Notes under the pieces: generated by a model
Seen by the model: only the letters and a program-made list of their open reading frames with translations
Told to the model about the DNA's origin: nothing
Database searches by the model: none
Program-made: the position numbers and the translations under genes
NCBI GenBank assembly: GCA_030647575.1
Contig: JAUSJS010000187.1
Coordinates: forward strand, 1-8,027
Length of the DNA: 8,027 nt
DNA from: Candidatus Limnocylindrales bacterium
GTDB taxonomy: Bacteria; Chloroflexota; Limnocylindria; Limnocylindrales; CSP1-4
Reading direction: 5' to 3'
Part shown: positions 1 through 6,166 of the stretch, one piece after another
How the letters are laid out: the number at the start of each line of letters is the position of its first letter
Position numbering within the stretch: position 1 is the first letter of the stretch

Positions 1-618
1 GTCGACACCGTGGACGTGCGCATCTCGGCTTGGGAGCAGGCGCTCGAAGCGGCGGGCCTGCCAACGGGTCGCGACGAGCTGGCGCCGCTGATCGGGCTCG
101 ACGGGAAACGCCTGGCTCGGGAGATCGCGACGCTCGCCGGCGCTCCCATCGACGAGACCCGATCCGAGGAGATCGACCAGCAGTCCGGCGAACTCTACGA
201 ACGACTCAATGCGCAGCCTCGGCCCCTCCCGGGCATTCATCGGCTCATCGGAGTGCTGGATCGGCGCGACATCACGTGGGCGATCGCAACCTCGAGCCGG
301 AGGGAACAGGTGACGACATCCGTCGCCGTCCTCGGCCTGTCGCGCGAACCCATGATCGTCGACGCGAGCCATGTCAAGCATGCGAAGCCTGAGCCCGACC
401 TGCTGTTGCTCGCCGCGAGCGACCTGGGCGTCGAGCCCGCAGCCTGCTGGTACGTCGGCGATTCGACCTGGGACATGGTGTCGGCCGTCGCCGCTGGCAT
501 GATCGCGATCGGGGTCACCGCGGGTTCCGCGGTCGATAGGGCGACGCTCGAGGGCGCTGGCGCGGCTGCAGTCGTGAGCACCCTTGACGACCTGGCGGCC
601 GCGATCGAGTCCCGTTAG
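1..618 (+). CDS. HAD-superfamily hydrolase (phosphoglycolate phosphatase/beta-phosphoglucomutase-like), 5'-truncated
   Basis: This is the C-terminal ~205 residues of a haloacid dehalogenase-type phosphatase. The frame is open to the window edge. It begins VDTVDVRISAWEQAL, which is what normally follows the catalytic DxDGT motif (DGTLVDT...), so the start codon and nucleophile Asp lie just upstream. The GTG at 10 should not be taken as the start. Numbering from base 10, a helical cap domain spans about residues 5-75. Motif II is AIATSSRRE (Ser95/Ser96 region). Motif III Lys is in HAKPEPD (Lys126). Motif IV is YVGDSTWDM (Asp151, Asp155), which would bind Mg2+. The family hydrolyses small phosphoesters in the cytoplasm, but substrate cannot be read from sequence. 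It is the only + strand gene here and converges on the - strand cluster, with 37 nt between stop codons. Family call is secure; specific function is unknown. Confidence 0.9.
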   Translation, partial: VDTVDVRISAWEQALEAAGLPTGRDELAPLIGLDGKRLAREIATLAGAPIDETRSEEIDQQSGELYERLNAQPRPLPGIHRLIGVLDRRDITWAIATSSRREQVTTSVAVLGLSREPMIVDASHVKHAKPEPDLLLLAASDLGVEPAACWYVGDSTWDMVSAVAAGMIAIGVTAGSAVDRATLEGAGAAAVVSTLDDLAAAIESR

Positions 619-655
619 GCCATGCCGTGCTCCCACAGCATCCTCTCGCTGGACG

Positions 656-958
656 CTAGTCGTCCCGGCCGCGCGGCAGCGAGACCCGGAAGGGCTGCAG
701 CTCGCCGCGCGCGAAGCCGCCAGCGATGATCGGGCCCTCCTCCATGAACCTCTGGGCAGCCGCCTCGTTGAGTGCTTCGAAGATAGCGATCCCGCTGTTG
801 GGGGGTCCGAGCGTCGGGCCGACGAGGATGAACATGCCCTCGGCGAGGAGCCGCTGGGAGCGCATGAAGTGCACCGACCAGACGTCCTTCTCCTCGTCGG
901 TCATCGTCGCCGCGAAGTTGTCGCGCGGCGGGTGGATGAAGTCGATCCATTCGCTCAT
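656..958 (-). CDS. YCII-related domain protein
   Basis: A 100-residue protein of the YCII/DGPF-like family, small ferredoxin-fold proteins usually about 90-120 residues long. The pattern is typical: a conserved His in WSVHFMRSQ (His30), then GMFILVGPTLG (about 41-51), the strand GIAIFEALNE (about 56-65), and the tail EEGPIIAGGFARGELQPFRV. The chosen ATG at 956-958 gives MSEWIDFIHPP and overlaps the methyltransferase stop as ATGA. An upstream in-frame start would add 12 residues (MGRSRADSRGAG), but these come from the C-terminal coding region of the methyltransferase and look like shadow sequence. YCII proteins have been proposed as small enzymes or as accessory domains, but no reaction can be assigned here. 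It is last in the - strand chain and is presumably translated by coupling to the preceding gene. Confidence 0.85.
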   Translation of the reverse strand: MSEWIDFIHPPRDNFAATMTDEEKDVWSVHFMRSQRLLAEGMFILVGPTLGPPNSGIAIFEALNEAAAQRFMEEGPIIAGGFARGELQPFRVSLPRGRDD

Positions 959-1764
959 GCCGGCGCCTCGGGAGTCTGCCCGCGAACGGCCCACGCCCTC
1001 GCGACGAGGTGGATGGAGCCATCCGGCTTGGTCGGCAAGGTCGCTCGGAGCCGTTCGCGAAGACGGTTCCGAGACGCCTCGTCGAGTCCGGCCGCATAGC
1101 CGGGAGCCGGACCCACGCCGGTCAGGAACGGCGCCCAGTAGTCGTCGAACTCACGGAACACCGTGGGAACCTCGATGGGGCGGACTTCAACGGCTTCCAG
1201 GCCGGCCCCCTCGAACGCGTGGCGCAGCGGCTCAGGCGCGCAGATCGGGAAGCGGACGCCTTCATCCTTGGCCGCGGCGGTTGGATCGAGGTCAACGGCC
1301 GCGTCCCAGAACCGGCGAATCAGCTGCATCTCCCCTGCGTAATCCCAGACGTACCCGGCGACGATCGCCCGCTGCTGTGCGACGCGGACCATCTCGCGCA
1401 ACGCGGCGCCCAGGTCAGCCACAAAGTTGAGGACGAGACCGGAGGCGACGGCGGCGGCCCAGTGATCCTCGAGCGGGAGTGACGCTGCCCCGCCCTCCTG
1501 AAACCGGGCGCGCGGATCGGCGATGGCGGACGCCGCGTGGGCGACGAATGCCGCCGAAGGATCGACGCCGACGACCGATTCCGGGGCGGCTCGTGCCAGG
1601 ATCGTCGCTGCCAGCGCTCCGGTGCCGCAGCCCACGTCGACCCAGCGTCGCGCTGGCGGGATCTCGAGCCAATCGACGAATTGCGCCGCGACCCCTCGGC
1701 TCCAACGACCGACGTATGCGTCGTAGTCGTCGCCGCCGGTCCAGCGATCGCCGACCGCGGTCAA
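955..1764 (-). CDS. class I SAM-dependent methyltransferase
   Basis: A 269-residue Rossmann-fold methyltransferase of the UbiE/Methyltransf_11-like group. SAM-binding motif I is VDVGCGTGALA (about 42-52), followed by the acidic residue of motif II in VVGVDPS (Asp68). The segment SGLVLNFVADLGAALREMVR (about 108-127) matches the post-motif region around motif III in this family, and VAGYVWDYAGEMQ follows. The N-terminus DDYDAYVGRWSR resembles the usual cap seen in small-molecule methyltransferases (Y..YmGRWS). The substrate is unknown. The start is taken as TTG at 1762-1764, which overlaps the hisS stop as TTGA. No upstream start exists in this frame, and the conserved N-terminal region begins within about 15 residues. 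The gene ends in an ATGA overlap with the YCII gene. It has no promoter of its own that I can see, so expression probably depends on hisS read-through and translational coupling. Confidence 0.88.
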   Translation of the reverse strand: MTAVGDRWTGGDDYDAYVGRWSRGVAAQFVDWLEIPPARRWVDVGCGTGALAATILARAAPESVVGVDPSAAFVAHAASAIADPRARFQEGGAASLPLEDHWAAAVASGLVLNFVADLGAALREMVRVAQQRAIVAGYVWDYAGEMQLIRRFWDAAVDLDPTAAAKDEGVRFPICAPEPLRHAFEGAGLEAVEVRPIEVPTVFREFDDYWAPFLTGVGPAPGYAAGLDEASRNRLRERLRATLPTKPDGSIHLVARAWAVRGQTPEAPA

Positions 1765-3059
1765 TCCGGCCCGCCCCCGTGACGGTGGGCGGCGTGGGCG
1801 CGCTCGATCTCGCGGGCCAGGTCGGCGAGCGCGACGACCTTCTGCGTGCCGGCCGGCAGGTCGCGCAGGCCGACATTCCCATCGGCAAGCTCATCGCCGA
1901 GGATCACCGCAAAATGCGCTCCGTCTCGCGCGGCGGCCTCGAGCTGCTTGCCGAGCTTGCGCCGGCCGAGCTCGGCTCTGGACCCGACCCCCGCCGCACG
2001 GAGCTGCGTGACGACCCGAAGTCGGGCGATCGTGTCGTCAGGATCGGCGCCAACCACCACCGCCGTCGGTCCCGCTTCAGACGGCACCGCCTGCGCGGTC
2101 TCGGTGAGCGCCAGAATCAGCCGGTCCAGCCCGATCCCGAAGCCGATCGCCGGTGTGGGCCGACCGCCGAGCAGCTCGACCAACCCGTCATACCGCCCGC
2201 CGCCGCCGATCGCCTGCTGCTGTCCCTCTCGACCGACGAGGTAGAACTCGAACGCCGTCCGGGTGTAGTAGTCGAGGCCGCGGACCAACCCTGGCTCAAG
2301 CCGGTACCCGACTCCGAGTGCGTCGAGATGCGCTCGAACGGCCGCGAAGTGCTCGGCGCAGTCGGCACACAGCCGCTCCGTCATCCGGGGCGCGTTGGCA
2401 TTCAGGCCCGCCATCGCCGGGTCCTTCGAATCCAGGAGCCGCAGGACGTTACGGTCCAGCCTCCCCCGCTCGATTGCCGGCAGCGCGACGCGATGCGGCT
2501 CGTAGTACGCGGTCAGCTCGGCGACGTACGCCGGCCGGCAAGCGGCATCGCCGATCGAGTTGAGCAGGACCTCGACGCCGTCGAGCCCCGCTTCGCGGTA
2601 GAAGCGTGTCCCGAGCTCGATGATCTCGGCGTCGACAGCCGGCCCGGGATCCCCGATCGCCTCGACGTCGAATTGCCAGAACTGGCGATAGCGCCCAGCC
2701 TGCGGCCGGTCGTAGCGGAACATCGGCCCGGTCTGGGTCACCTTGACCGGCTGCGGCCAGGTCCGCATTCCGTGCTGGACGTAGGCGCGGACGATCCCGG
2801 CGGTCGGCTCCGGGCGGAGTACCCACGACTCGGATTCCTCCGTCCGCGGCGCGAGCCGGAACAGCTCCTTCTCGACGACGTCGGTGACCTCGCCGATGCC
2901 GCGCTCGAAGACGTCCGTCTGCTCAAACAGCGGCGTCTCGATCCGCCGGTAGCCGTATCGTGCCGCGAGGTCCGCGGCGAGTCGTTCGAGGCGGGTCCAG
3001 GTCGGTGTTTCGGTGGGAAGCAGATCGCGAGTACCGCGCGGGGCTCGGTAGGTGGGCAT
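1761..3059 (-). CDS. hisS: histidyl-tRNA synthetase
   Basis: Class II aminoacyl-tRNA synthetase that charges tRNA-His in the cytoplasm; 432 residues, the usual bacterial size. It starts PTYRAPRGTRDLLP, the standard HisRS N-terminus. Motif 1 region is YRRIETPLFE (about 38-47), and LRPEPTAGIVRAY (81-93) is HisRS-specific. Motif 2 is GPMFRYDRPQAGRYRQFWQF (111-130), where W128 replaces the common His. The His-A motif is VRGLDYYTRTAFEF (259-272) with catalytic Arg259-equivalent, the His-B region is GGGGRYDGL, and motif 3 is IGFGIGLDRLIL. A complete HGTP anticodon-binding domain follows (about 332-420), ending at AREIERAH. I chose the ATG at 3057-3059. The frame can be extended to 3200, but the extra 47 residues are antisense-like shadow of vapC. 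The stop of vapC and this start overlap as TGATG, with no Shine-Dalgarno site, which implies reinitiation. The 3' end overlaps the methyltransferase start. Confidence 0.97.
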   Translation of the reverse strand: MPTYRAPRGTRDLLPTETPTWTRLERLAADLAARYGYRRIETPLFEQTDVFERGIGEVTDVVEKELFRLAPRTEESESWVLRPEPTAGIVRAYVQHGMRTWPQPVKVTQTGPMFRYDRPQAGRYRQFWQFDVEAIGDPGPAVDAEIIELGTRFYREAGLDGVEVLLNSIGDAACRPAYVAELTAYYEPHRVALPAIERGRLDRNVLRLLDSKDPAMAGLNANAPRMTERLCADCAEHFAAVRAHLDALGVGYRLEPGLVRGLDYYTRTAFEFYLVGREGQQQAIGGGGRYDGLVELLGGRPTPAIGFGIGLDRLILALTETAQAVPSEAGPTAVVVGADPDDTIARLRVVTQLRAAGVGSRAELGRRKLGKQLEAAARDGAHFAVILGDELADGNVGLRDLPAGTQKVVALADLAREIERAHAAHRHGGGPD

Positions 3060-3433
3060 CAGACAGCGAGGATGGGAACGCCGTAATCGCGCATCCGCCG
3101 ATCGGAGGTCACGATCGTCAGCCCTTCCGCAATCGCTTGAGCGACGATCATTCGATCGAATGGATCGTTGTGCAGTCTCGGCAGCGAGCCAGCCGCCCAA
3201 CCGTGTCGCTCGGTGATGGCGAGCGGCACGAAACCGGCGCGGCCGATGAGCTCGATCAGGTCGTCCGGCGCGCTGAGCCGCCCTCGGGCTCGTTTGATCG
3301 CAATCTCCCAGAGCGAAGCGGCACTCACATGGACAATATCGGCCGCTGCGATCGACTCGCGGACCGCAGGGCGTAGCAGCTCGGTGTCGACCATCGCCCA
3401 GATGACGACCTGACTATCAAGCAGCAGCCTCAT
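3059..3433 (-). CDS. vapC: VapC-family PIN-domain ribonuclease toxin
   Basis: A 124-residue single PIN domain of the clade typically annotated as type II toxin paired with Phd/YefM antitoxins (Sll0205-like, COG3744 pattern). Acidic metal-binding residues are visible in order: Asp6 in RLLLDSQVVIW, Glu43 in VSAASLWEIAIKRARGRL, Asp90/Asp93 in LHNDPFDRMIVAQA, and Asp111 in TIVTSDRRMRDYG. All four are intact, so the toxin should be active as an Mg2+-dependent RNase. VapC toxins studied elsewhere cut tRNA or rRNA; the target here is unknown. The start ATG overlaps the antitoxin stop as ATGA, the classical coupling that keeps toxin below antitoxin. Its own stop overlaps the hisS start (TGATG), so the toxin gene is not followed by any gap or terminator. 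Length is normal, with no frameshift. Confidence 0.95.
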   Translation of the reverse strand: MRLLLDSQVVIWAMVDTELLRPAVRESIAAADIVHVSAASLWEIAIKRARGRLSAPDDLIELIGRAGFVPLAITERHGWAAGSLPRLHNDPFDRMIVAQAIAEGLTIVTSDRRMRDYGVPILAV

Positions 3434-3696
3434 CGGAGCGGGTCGTTCGGGTCGTCAGCCTCGAACTCCGCCGCAATTGCCTCGTTGTCAGCATCGAAGT
3501 CTCCGTGGACCACGATCTGGCCTTTGAGCAGTCCGAACACGCGCTTCGGACGGGGGGTCTCGTATCGCACCAGTTTGGCGACCGGCTTGCCGGCACGTCC
3601 GATCTCGATCTCCTCGCCCGCCTCGGCACGCTCCAGCAAACGCGACAGGTTCGTCTTGGCAGCGTGGACATTGACGATCTCGGATTCGGTCTTCAC
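3430..3696 (-). CDS. Phd/YefM-family antitoxin
   Basis: An 88-residue antitoxin. The N-terminal DNA-binding Phd/YefM fold is recognisable in IVNVHAAKTNLSRLLERAEA (7-26) followed by GEEIEIGRAGKPVAKLV (27-43). The C-terminal tail FGLLKGQIVVHGDFDADNEA through EFEADDPNDPLR is acidic and matches the toxin-wrapping tail of antitoxins paired with this PIN clade. It should neutralise VapC by direct binding and repress its own promoter. The start is GTG at 3694-3696. No purine-rich ribosome site precedes it. Instead a TAGACT -10 box ends 6 nt before the GTG, which would make the mRNA leaderless or nearly so. A perfect 20-bp palindrome, the likely operator, ends 3 nt upstream of the start. The gene is named for family only: Phd/YefM fold, although it partners a VapC-type toxin. 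Confidence 0.94.
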   Translation of the reverse strand: MKTESEIVNVHAAKTNLSRLLERAEAGEEIEIGRAGKPVAKLVRYETPRPKRVFGLLKGQIVVHGDFDADNEAIAAEFEADDPNDPLR

Positions 3697-3699
3697 GAG

Positions 3700-3719
3700 C
3701 TTAGTCTAGCTAGACTAAG
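3700..3719. repeat. perfect 20-bp palindrome, likely toxin-antitoxin operator
   Basis: Bases 3700-3709 read CTTAGTCTAG and 3710-3719 are its exact reverse complement, a perfect dyad with no spacer. It does not extend further (G on both sides). It is about 60% A+T in a very GC-rich window and lies 3 nt upstream of the antitoxin GTG. It covers the -10 box and the nearest 11 bases of the promoter spacer. Phd/YefM antitoxins are known to bind palindromes over their own promoters, alone or with toxin, so autorepression is the natural reading. The dyad is seen directly; binding is inferred. Confidence 0.85.
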
Positions 3720-3731
3720 GCCAGGCGTCAA
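3703..3731 (-). promoter_or_regulatory. sigma70-type promoter of the toxin-antitoxin/hisS cluster
   Basis: On the - strand a -35 box TTGACG (3731-3726) is followed by a 17-bp spacer and a -10 box TAGACT (3708-3703). Six bases later comes the antitoxin GTG at 3696. The -35 matches the consensus at five of six positions, and the spacing is the optimum. Transcription would begin at or within a base or two of the GTG, giving a leaderless message. The -10 sits inside the operator palindrome. The mirror-image TAGACT on the + strand (3711-3716) has no -35 at the right distance, so the promoter is one-directional. It is the only clear promoter upstream of hisS in this window. Confidence 0.75.
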
Positions 3732-3791
3732 GAGGAGGCGCACCCACTCGACTTGGCCACCTCGACCCGCAGGGCAGGGACCCATACATTC

Positions 3792-6134
3792 CTAACCGAG
3801 ATCCCGCTGCACGCTGATGACGTCCTTGAGCGTCTCGATCCGGCTCATCACCCTCGCAAGCTGCGAGACCGAGGCGACCTGGAGGGTGGCGGTGACGACC
3901 GCGGTGTGGTCCGCGCTGACGCCGACGTGCGCGGCCAGGATGTTGACCTTGTTCTCGGCCACCACCTGGGTGATGTCACTGAGCAGGCCGGTCCGATCGT
4001 ACGCCTCGACCCGAATGGCGATCGGGTAGGTTTCGGTCGGGGCGGCCTCCCATTCGACCTCGATGAGCCGGCTCACCTCGCGCTCGTTGACGACGGTCGG
4101 GCAGGTCTGGAGATGGACGGTCACGCCCTTGCCGCGGGTGATGAACCCGACGATCGGGTCGCCCGGGATCGGATGGCAGCACTTGGCGAACCGGACGAGG
4201 AGGTCGCCGACGCCCTTGACCCGGACTCCGCCGGTCCGCGCCACCTGCTGCGGCGGCGCGACCGTCGGCAGGGTGCCCTGAGTGTCATCGACCACGCCGA
4301 GGCGCATGACCACCGACTGGGCCCCCACCGCGCCGTAGCCGACGGCGGCGTAGAAGTCTTCGAGCGACTCGTAGTTGTAGTGCCTGGCCACGTCGGTGAT
4401 CCGCTCCGAACCAACCGCCGAGATCGAGGTCCGGGCGAGCCGCCGCAGCTCACGCTCGAGCGACTCGCGGCCGTGGACGATGTTCTCGTCGCGGTCCTTG
4501 CGCTTGAACCATTGGCGGATCTTTTCGCGAGCGTGGCTGGTCCGGACGACGGTCATCCAGTCGCGGGACGGGCCGTGCTCGCCCTTGGTCGTCACGATCT
4601 CGACGATATCTCCGTTCTTCAGCCGGTAGTCGAGTGGGACGAGCCGGTTGTTGACCTTGGCTCCGATCGTTCGGTGCCCGACGTCGGTATGGATCCGGTA
4701 GGCGAAGTCGAGTGGCGTCGCGCCCGCCGGCAGGTCCTTGATGTCGCCCTTCGGGGTGAACACGAAGACCTGGTCCTGAAAGATGTCGAGCTTGATCCCT
4801 TCGACGAACTCGGTCGCATCGGAGACGTCGCGCTGCCAGTCGAGCAATTGGCGAAGCCAGGCGAGCTTGGCGTCGTACTCGCGGTCGGACTTGGTGCCTT
4901 CCTTGTAGCGCCAGTGGGCGGCGATCCCGACCTCGCTGACCTGGTGCATCTTGTGGGTCCGGATCTGGATCTCGAGCGGCTTGCCGTCGAGCGCGATCAC
5001 CGCGGTGTGGAGCGACTGGTATAGGTTGTTCTTGGGGACCGCGATGTAGTCGTCGAACTGGCCGGGGATCGGCCGCCAGAGCGAGTGGACGATGCCGAGG
5101 GCGGCGTAACAGTCGCGCACCTCGTCGACCAGGATGCGGACGGCGTAGACGTCGTAGATCTCGCCGAACTCCGCGCCCTTGCGCTCCATCTTCTTCCAGA
5201 TGCTGTAGATGTGCTTCGGGCGTCCCTGCAGATCGGCCTTGATGCCGGCCTGCTCCAAGCGCGGCCGGAGCTCGGCGATGGCGCGATCGATATGGGATTC
5301 GCGCCCCGCGCGGCGGGTGTCGAGCAGCTTGGCCAGCTCTCGGAAGCGCTCCGGCTCGAGCGCCTTGAAGGCGAGGTCCTCCAGCTCCCATTTCATCTGC
5401 CAGATCCCGAGGCGCTCGGACAGCGGCGCGTAAATCTCCATGGTCTGGCGGGCGATGCGCTGCTGCTTGTCGGACGGCAGCCCGTGGAGCGTGCGCATGT
5501 TGTGAAGGCGATCGGCAAGCTTGATCAGGACGACCCGGATGTCCTGGGCCATCGCCAGCAGCATCTTGCGGATGTTCTCAGCCTGCTGCTGCTCGTGGCT
5601 GTGGGTACTGAACTTGGACAGCTTGGTCACGCCGTCGACGAGCTGGGCGACCTCCGCGCCGAACTTCTCCTCGATGTCGGTCAGGCTGTACTCGGTGTCC
5701 TCCGGCACGTCGTGCAGAAGCGCGGCCTGGATCGCGACGGGATCGATGCCGAGCTCGGCCAGGATCTGGGCCGATGCGATCGGGTGCGTGACGTACGGCT
5801 CGCCCGACCCGCGGCGCTGACCCTCGTGGGCCGCCACAGCCAGATCGAAGGCCTCGCCGACCGGCTGGAGGTTGACACCGGGGTGCTCGGCCAGGATCGC
5901 GGCGAAGAGGTTCGCGCGCAGGGTTTCGAGGTCAGGGGTCGCGGGCGCCTGGGCGAGGGCGGCAGCGGTTGGCGTGCGCGGGCCGCGGCGGCTGCCGTCC
6001 TCCCCGGGTGTCGTCTTGGCGCCGGCGATCGCCGCGGCCTTCGTGGGGGCCGTCGTTGTCTTCGTGCCCGGCGGGCCGGAGGCTTTGGTGCGCGGCGCAA
6101 CTGGCGTTTTCGTTCGGGCTGGAGTAGTGGCCAT
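3792..6134 (-). CDS. rel: RelA/SpoT-homologue (p)ppGpp synthetase/hydrolase
   Basis: A 780-residue long RSH enzyme that makes and degrades the alarmone (p)ppGpp in the stringent response. Domains in order: a basic Ala/Thr/Pro/Lys-rich extension (1 to about 65). An HD hydrolase with intact metal ligands (His117, HD 141-142 in LLHDVPEDT, Asp208 in KLADRLHNMR). A synthetase domain (about 300-415) with PGQFDDYIAVPKNNLYQSLH and LEIQIRT. TGS (about 448-512, DQVFVFTPKGDIKDLP). A helical part. The conserved-Cys/zinc-finger domain with AKCCHPIPGDPIVGFITRGK (650-669) and Cys678. A C-terminal ACT/RRM domain (about 702-778). Both catalytic halves look intact, so a bifunctional Rel is likely. The synthetase loop motif is Q-F-D-D, not the usual RxKD of bifunctional enzymes. 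The ATG at 6132-6134 was chosen. An extension to 6395 would run through murE in antisense-like composition. There is no Shine-Dalgarno site, and murE ends 25 nt upstream. Confidence 0.96.
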   Translation of the reverse strand: MATTPARTKTPVAPRTKASGPPGTKTTTAPTKAAAIAGAKTTPGEDGSRRGPRTPTAAALAQAPATPDLETLRANLFAAILAEHPGVNLQPVGEAFDLAVAAHEGQRRGSGEPYVTHPIASAQILAELGIDPVAIQAALLHDVPEDTEYSLTDIEEKFGAEVAQLVDGVTKLSKFSTHSHEQQQAENIRKMLLAMAQDIRVVLIKLADRLHNMRTLHGLPSDKQQRIARQTMEIYAPLSERLGIWQMKWELEDLAFKALEPERFRELAKLLDTRRAGRESHIDRAIAELRPRLEQAGIKADLQGRPKHIYSIWKKMERKGAEFGEIYDVYAVRILVDEVRDCYAALGIVHSLWRPIPGQFDDYIAVPKNNLYQSLHTAVIALDGKPLEIQIRTHKMHQVSEVGIAAHWRYKEGTKSDREYDAKLAWLRQLLDWQRDVSDATEFVEGIKLDIFQDQVFVFTPKGDIKDLPAGATPLDFAYRIHTDVGHRTIGAKVNNRLVPLDYRLKNGDIVEIVTTKGEHGPSRDWMTVVRTSHAREKIRQWFKRKDRDENIVHGRESLERELRRLARTSISAVGSERITDVARHYNYESLEDFYAAVGYGAVGAQSVVMRLGVVDDTQGTLPTVAPPQQVARTGGVRVKGVGDLLVRFAKCCHPIPGDPIVGFITRGKGVTVHLQTCPTVVNEREVSRLIEVEWEAAPTETYPIAIRVEAYDRTGLLSDITQVVAENKVNILAAHVGVSADHTAVVTATLQVASVSQLARVMSRIETLKDVISVQRDLG

Positions 6135-6142
6135 GCGCCGCA

Positions 6143-6148
6143 AGGATA
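6143..6148 (-). promoter_or_regulatory. possible -10 box (TATCCT) of a short-leader rel transcript
   Basis: In the 25-nt gap between murE and rel the - strand reads TATCCT, 8 nt before the rel ATG. There is no Shine-Dalgarno sequence in this gap and no recognisable -35 at 16-18 nt. The same near-leaderless layout is seen, much more convincingly, at the antitoxin gene. It may be chance; rel may simply be transcribed with murE. Confidence 0.22.
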
Positions 6149-6152
6149 GCAG

Positions 6153-6166
6153 CGGCTTTTCAGCCG
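6153..6166 (-). other. small stem-loop over the murE stop codon
   Basis: The - strand reads CGGCT-GAAA-AGCCG, a 5-bp stem closed by a GAAA (GNRA-type) tetraloop, with the murE TGA stop in its 3' part of the stem/loop. No U-tract follows, so it is not a standard intrinsic terminator. It could stabilise or separate the murE and rel messages, or be incidental. Confidence 0.3.

Noticed and set aside
619..655. Possible bidirectional terminator between the convergent HAD and YCII genes
   Set aside because: Only a 4-bp stem (TGCT...AGCA) is visible and there is no T-tract on either strand. Not enough to call.
1479..3086. A 535-codon + strand open frame opposite hisS
   Set aside because: It is antisense to all of hisS, Arg/Pro/Asp-rich, has no domain signature and no plausible start region; a GC-rich shadow frame.
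3060..3200. Upstream extension of hisS by 47 residues
   Set aside because: The extra residues are an out-of-frame reading of vapC, are Arg/Ser-rich, and the protein proper begins with the standard HisRS N-terminus after the ATG at 3059.
3711..3716. A second -10 box (TAGACT) on the + strand within the palindrome, suggesting divergent transcription
   Set aside because: It exists only by the symmetry of the dyad. No -35-like hexamer lies 16-18 bp upstream on that strand, and no + strand gene follows.
3732..3791. Possible rel terminator in the gap before the antitoxin promoter
   Set aside because: The GC-rich repeats here (two GACCC, two CAGGG) are direct, not inverted, and there is no U-tract, so read-through from rel cannot be excluded.
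3753..6149. Two long + strand open frames (3753-5024, 423 codons; 5085-6149, 354 codons) antisense to rel
   Set aside because: They lie wholly opposite a clearly conserved Rel protein, have Asp/Leu/Gly/Arg-skewed compositions typical of antisense frames in GC-rich DNA, and show no recognisable domain.
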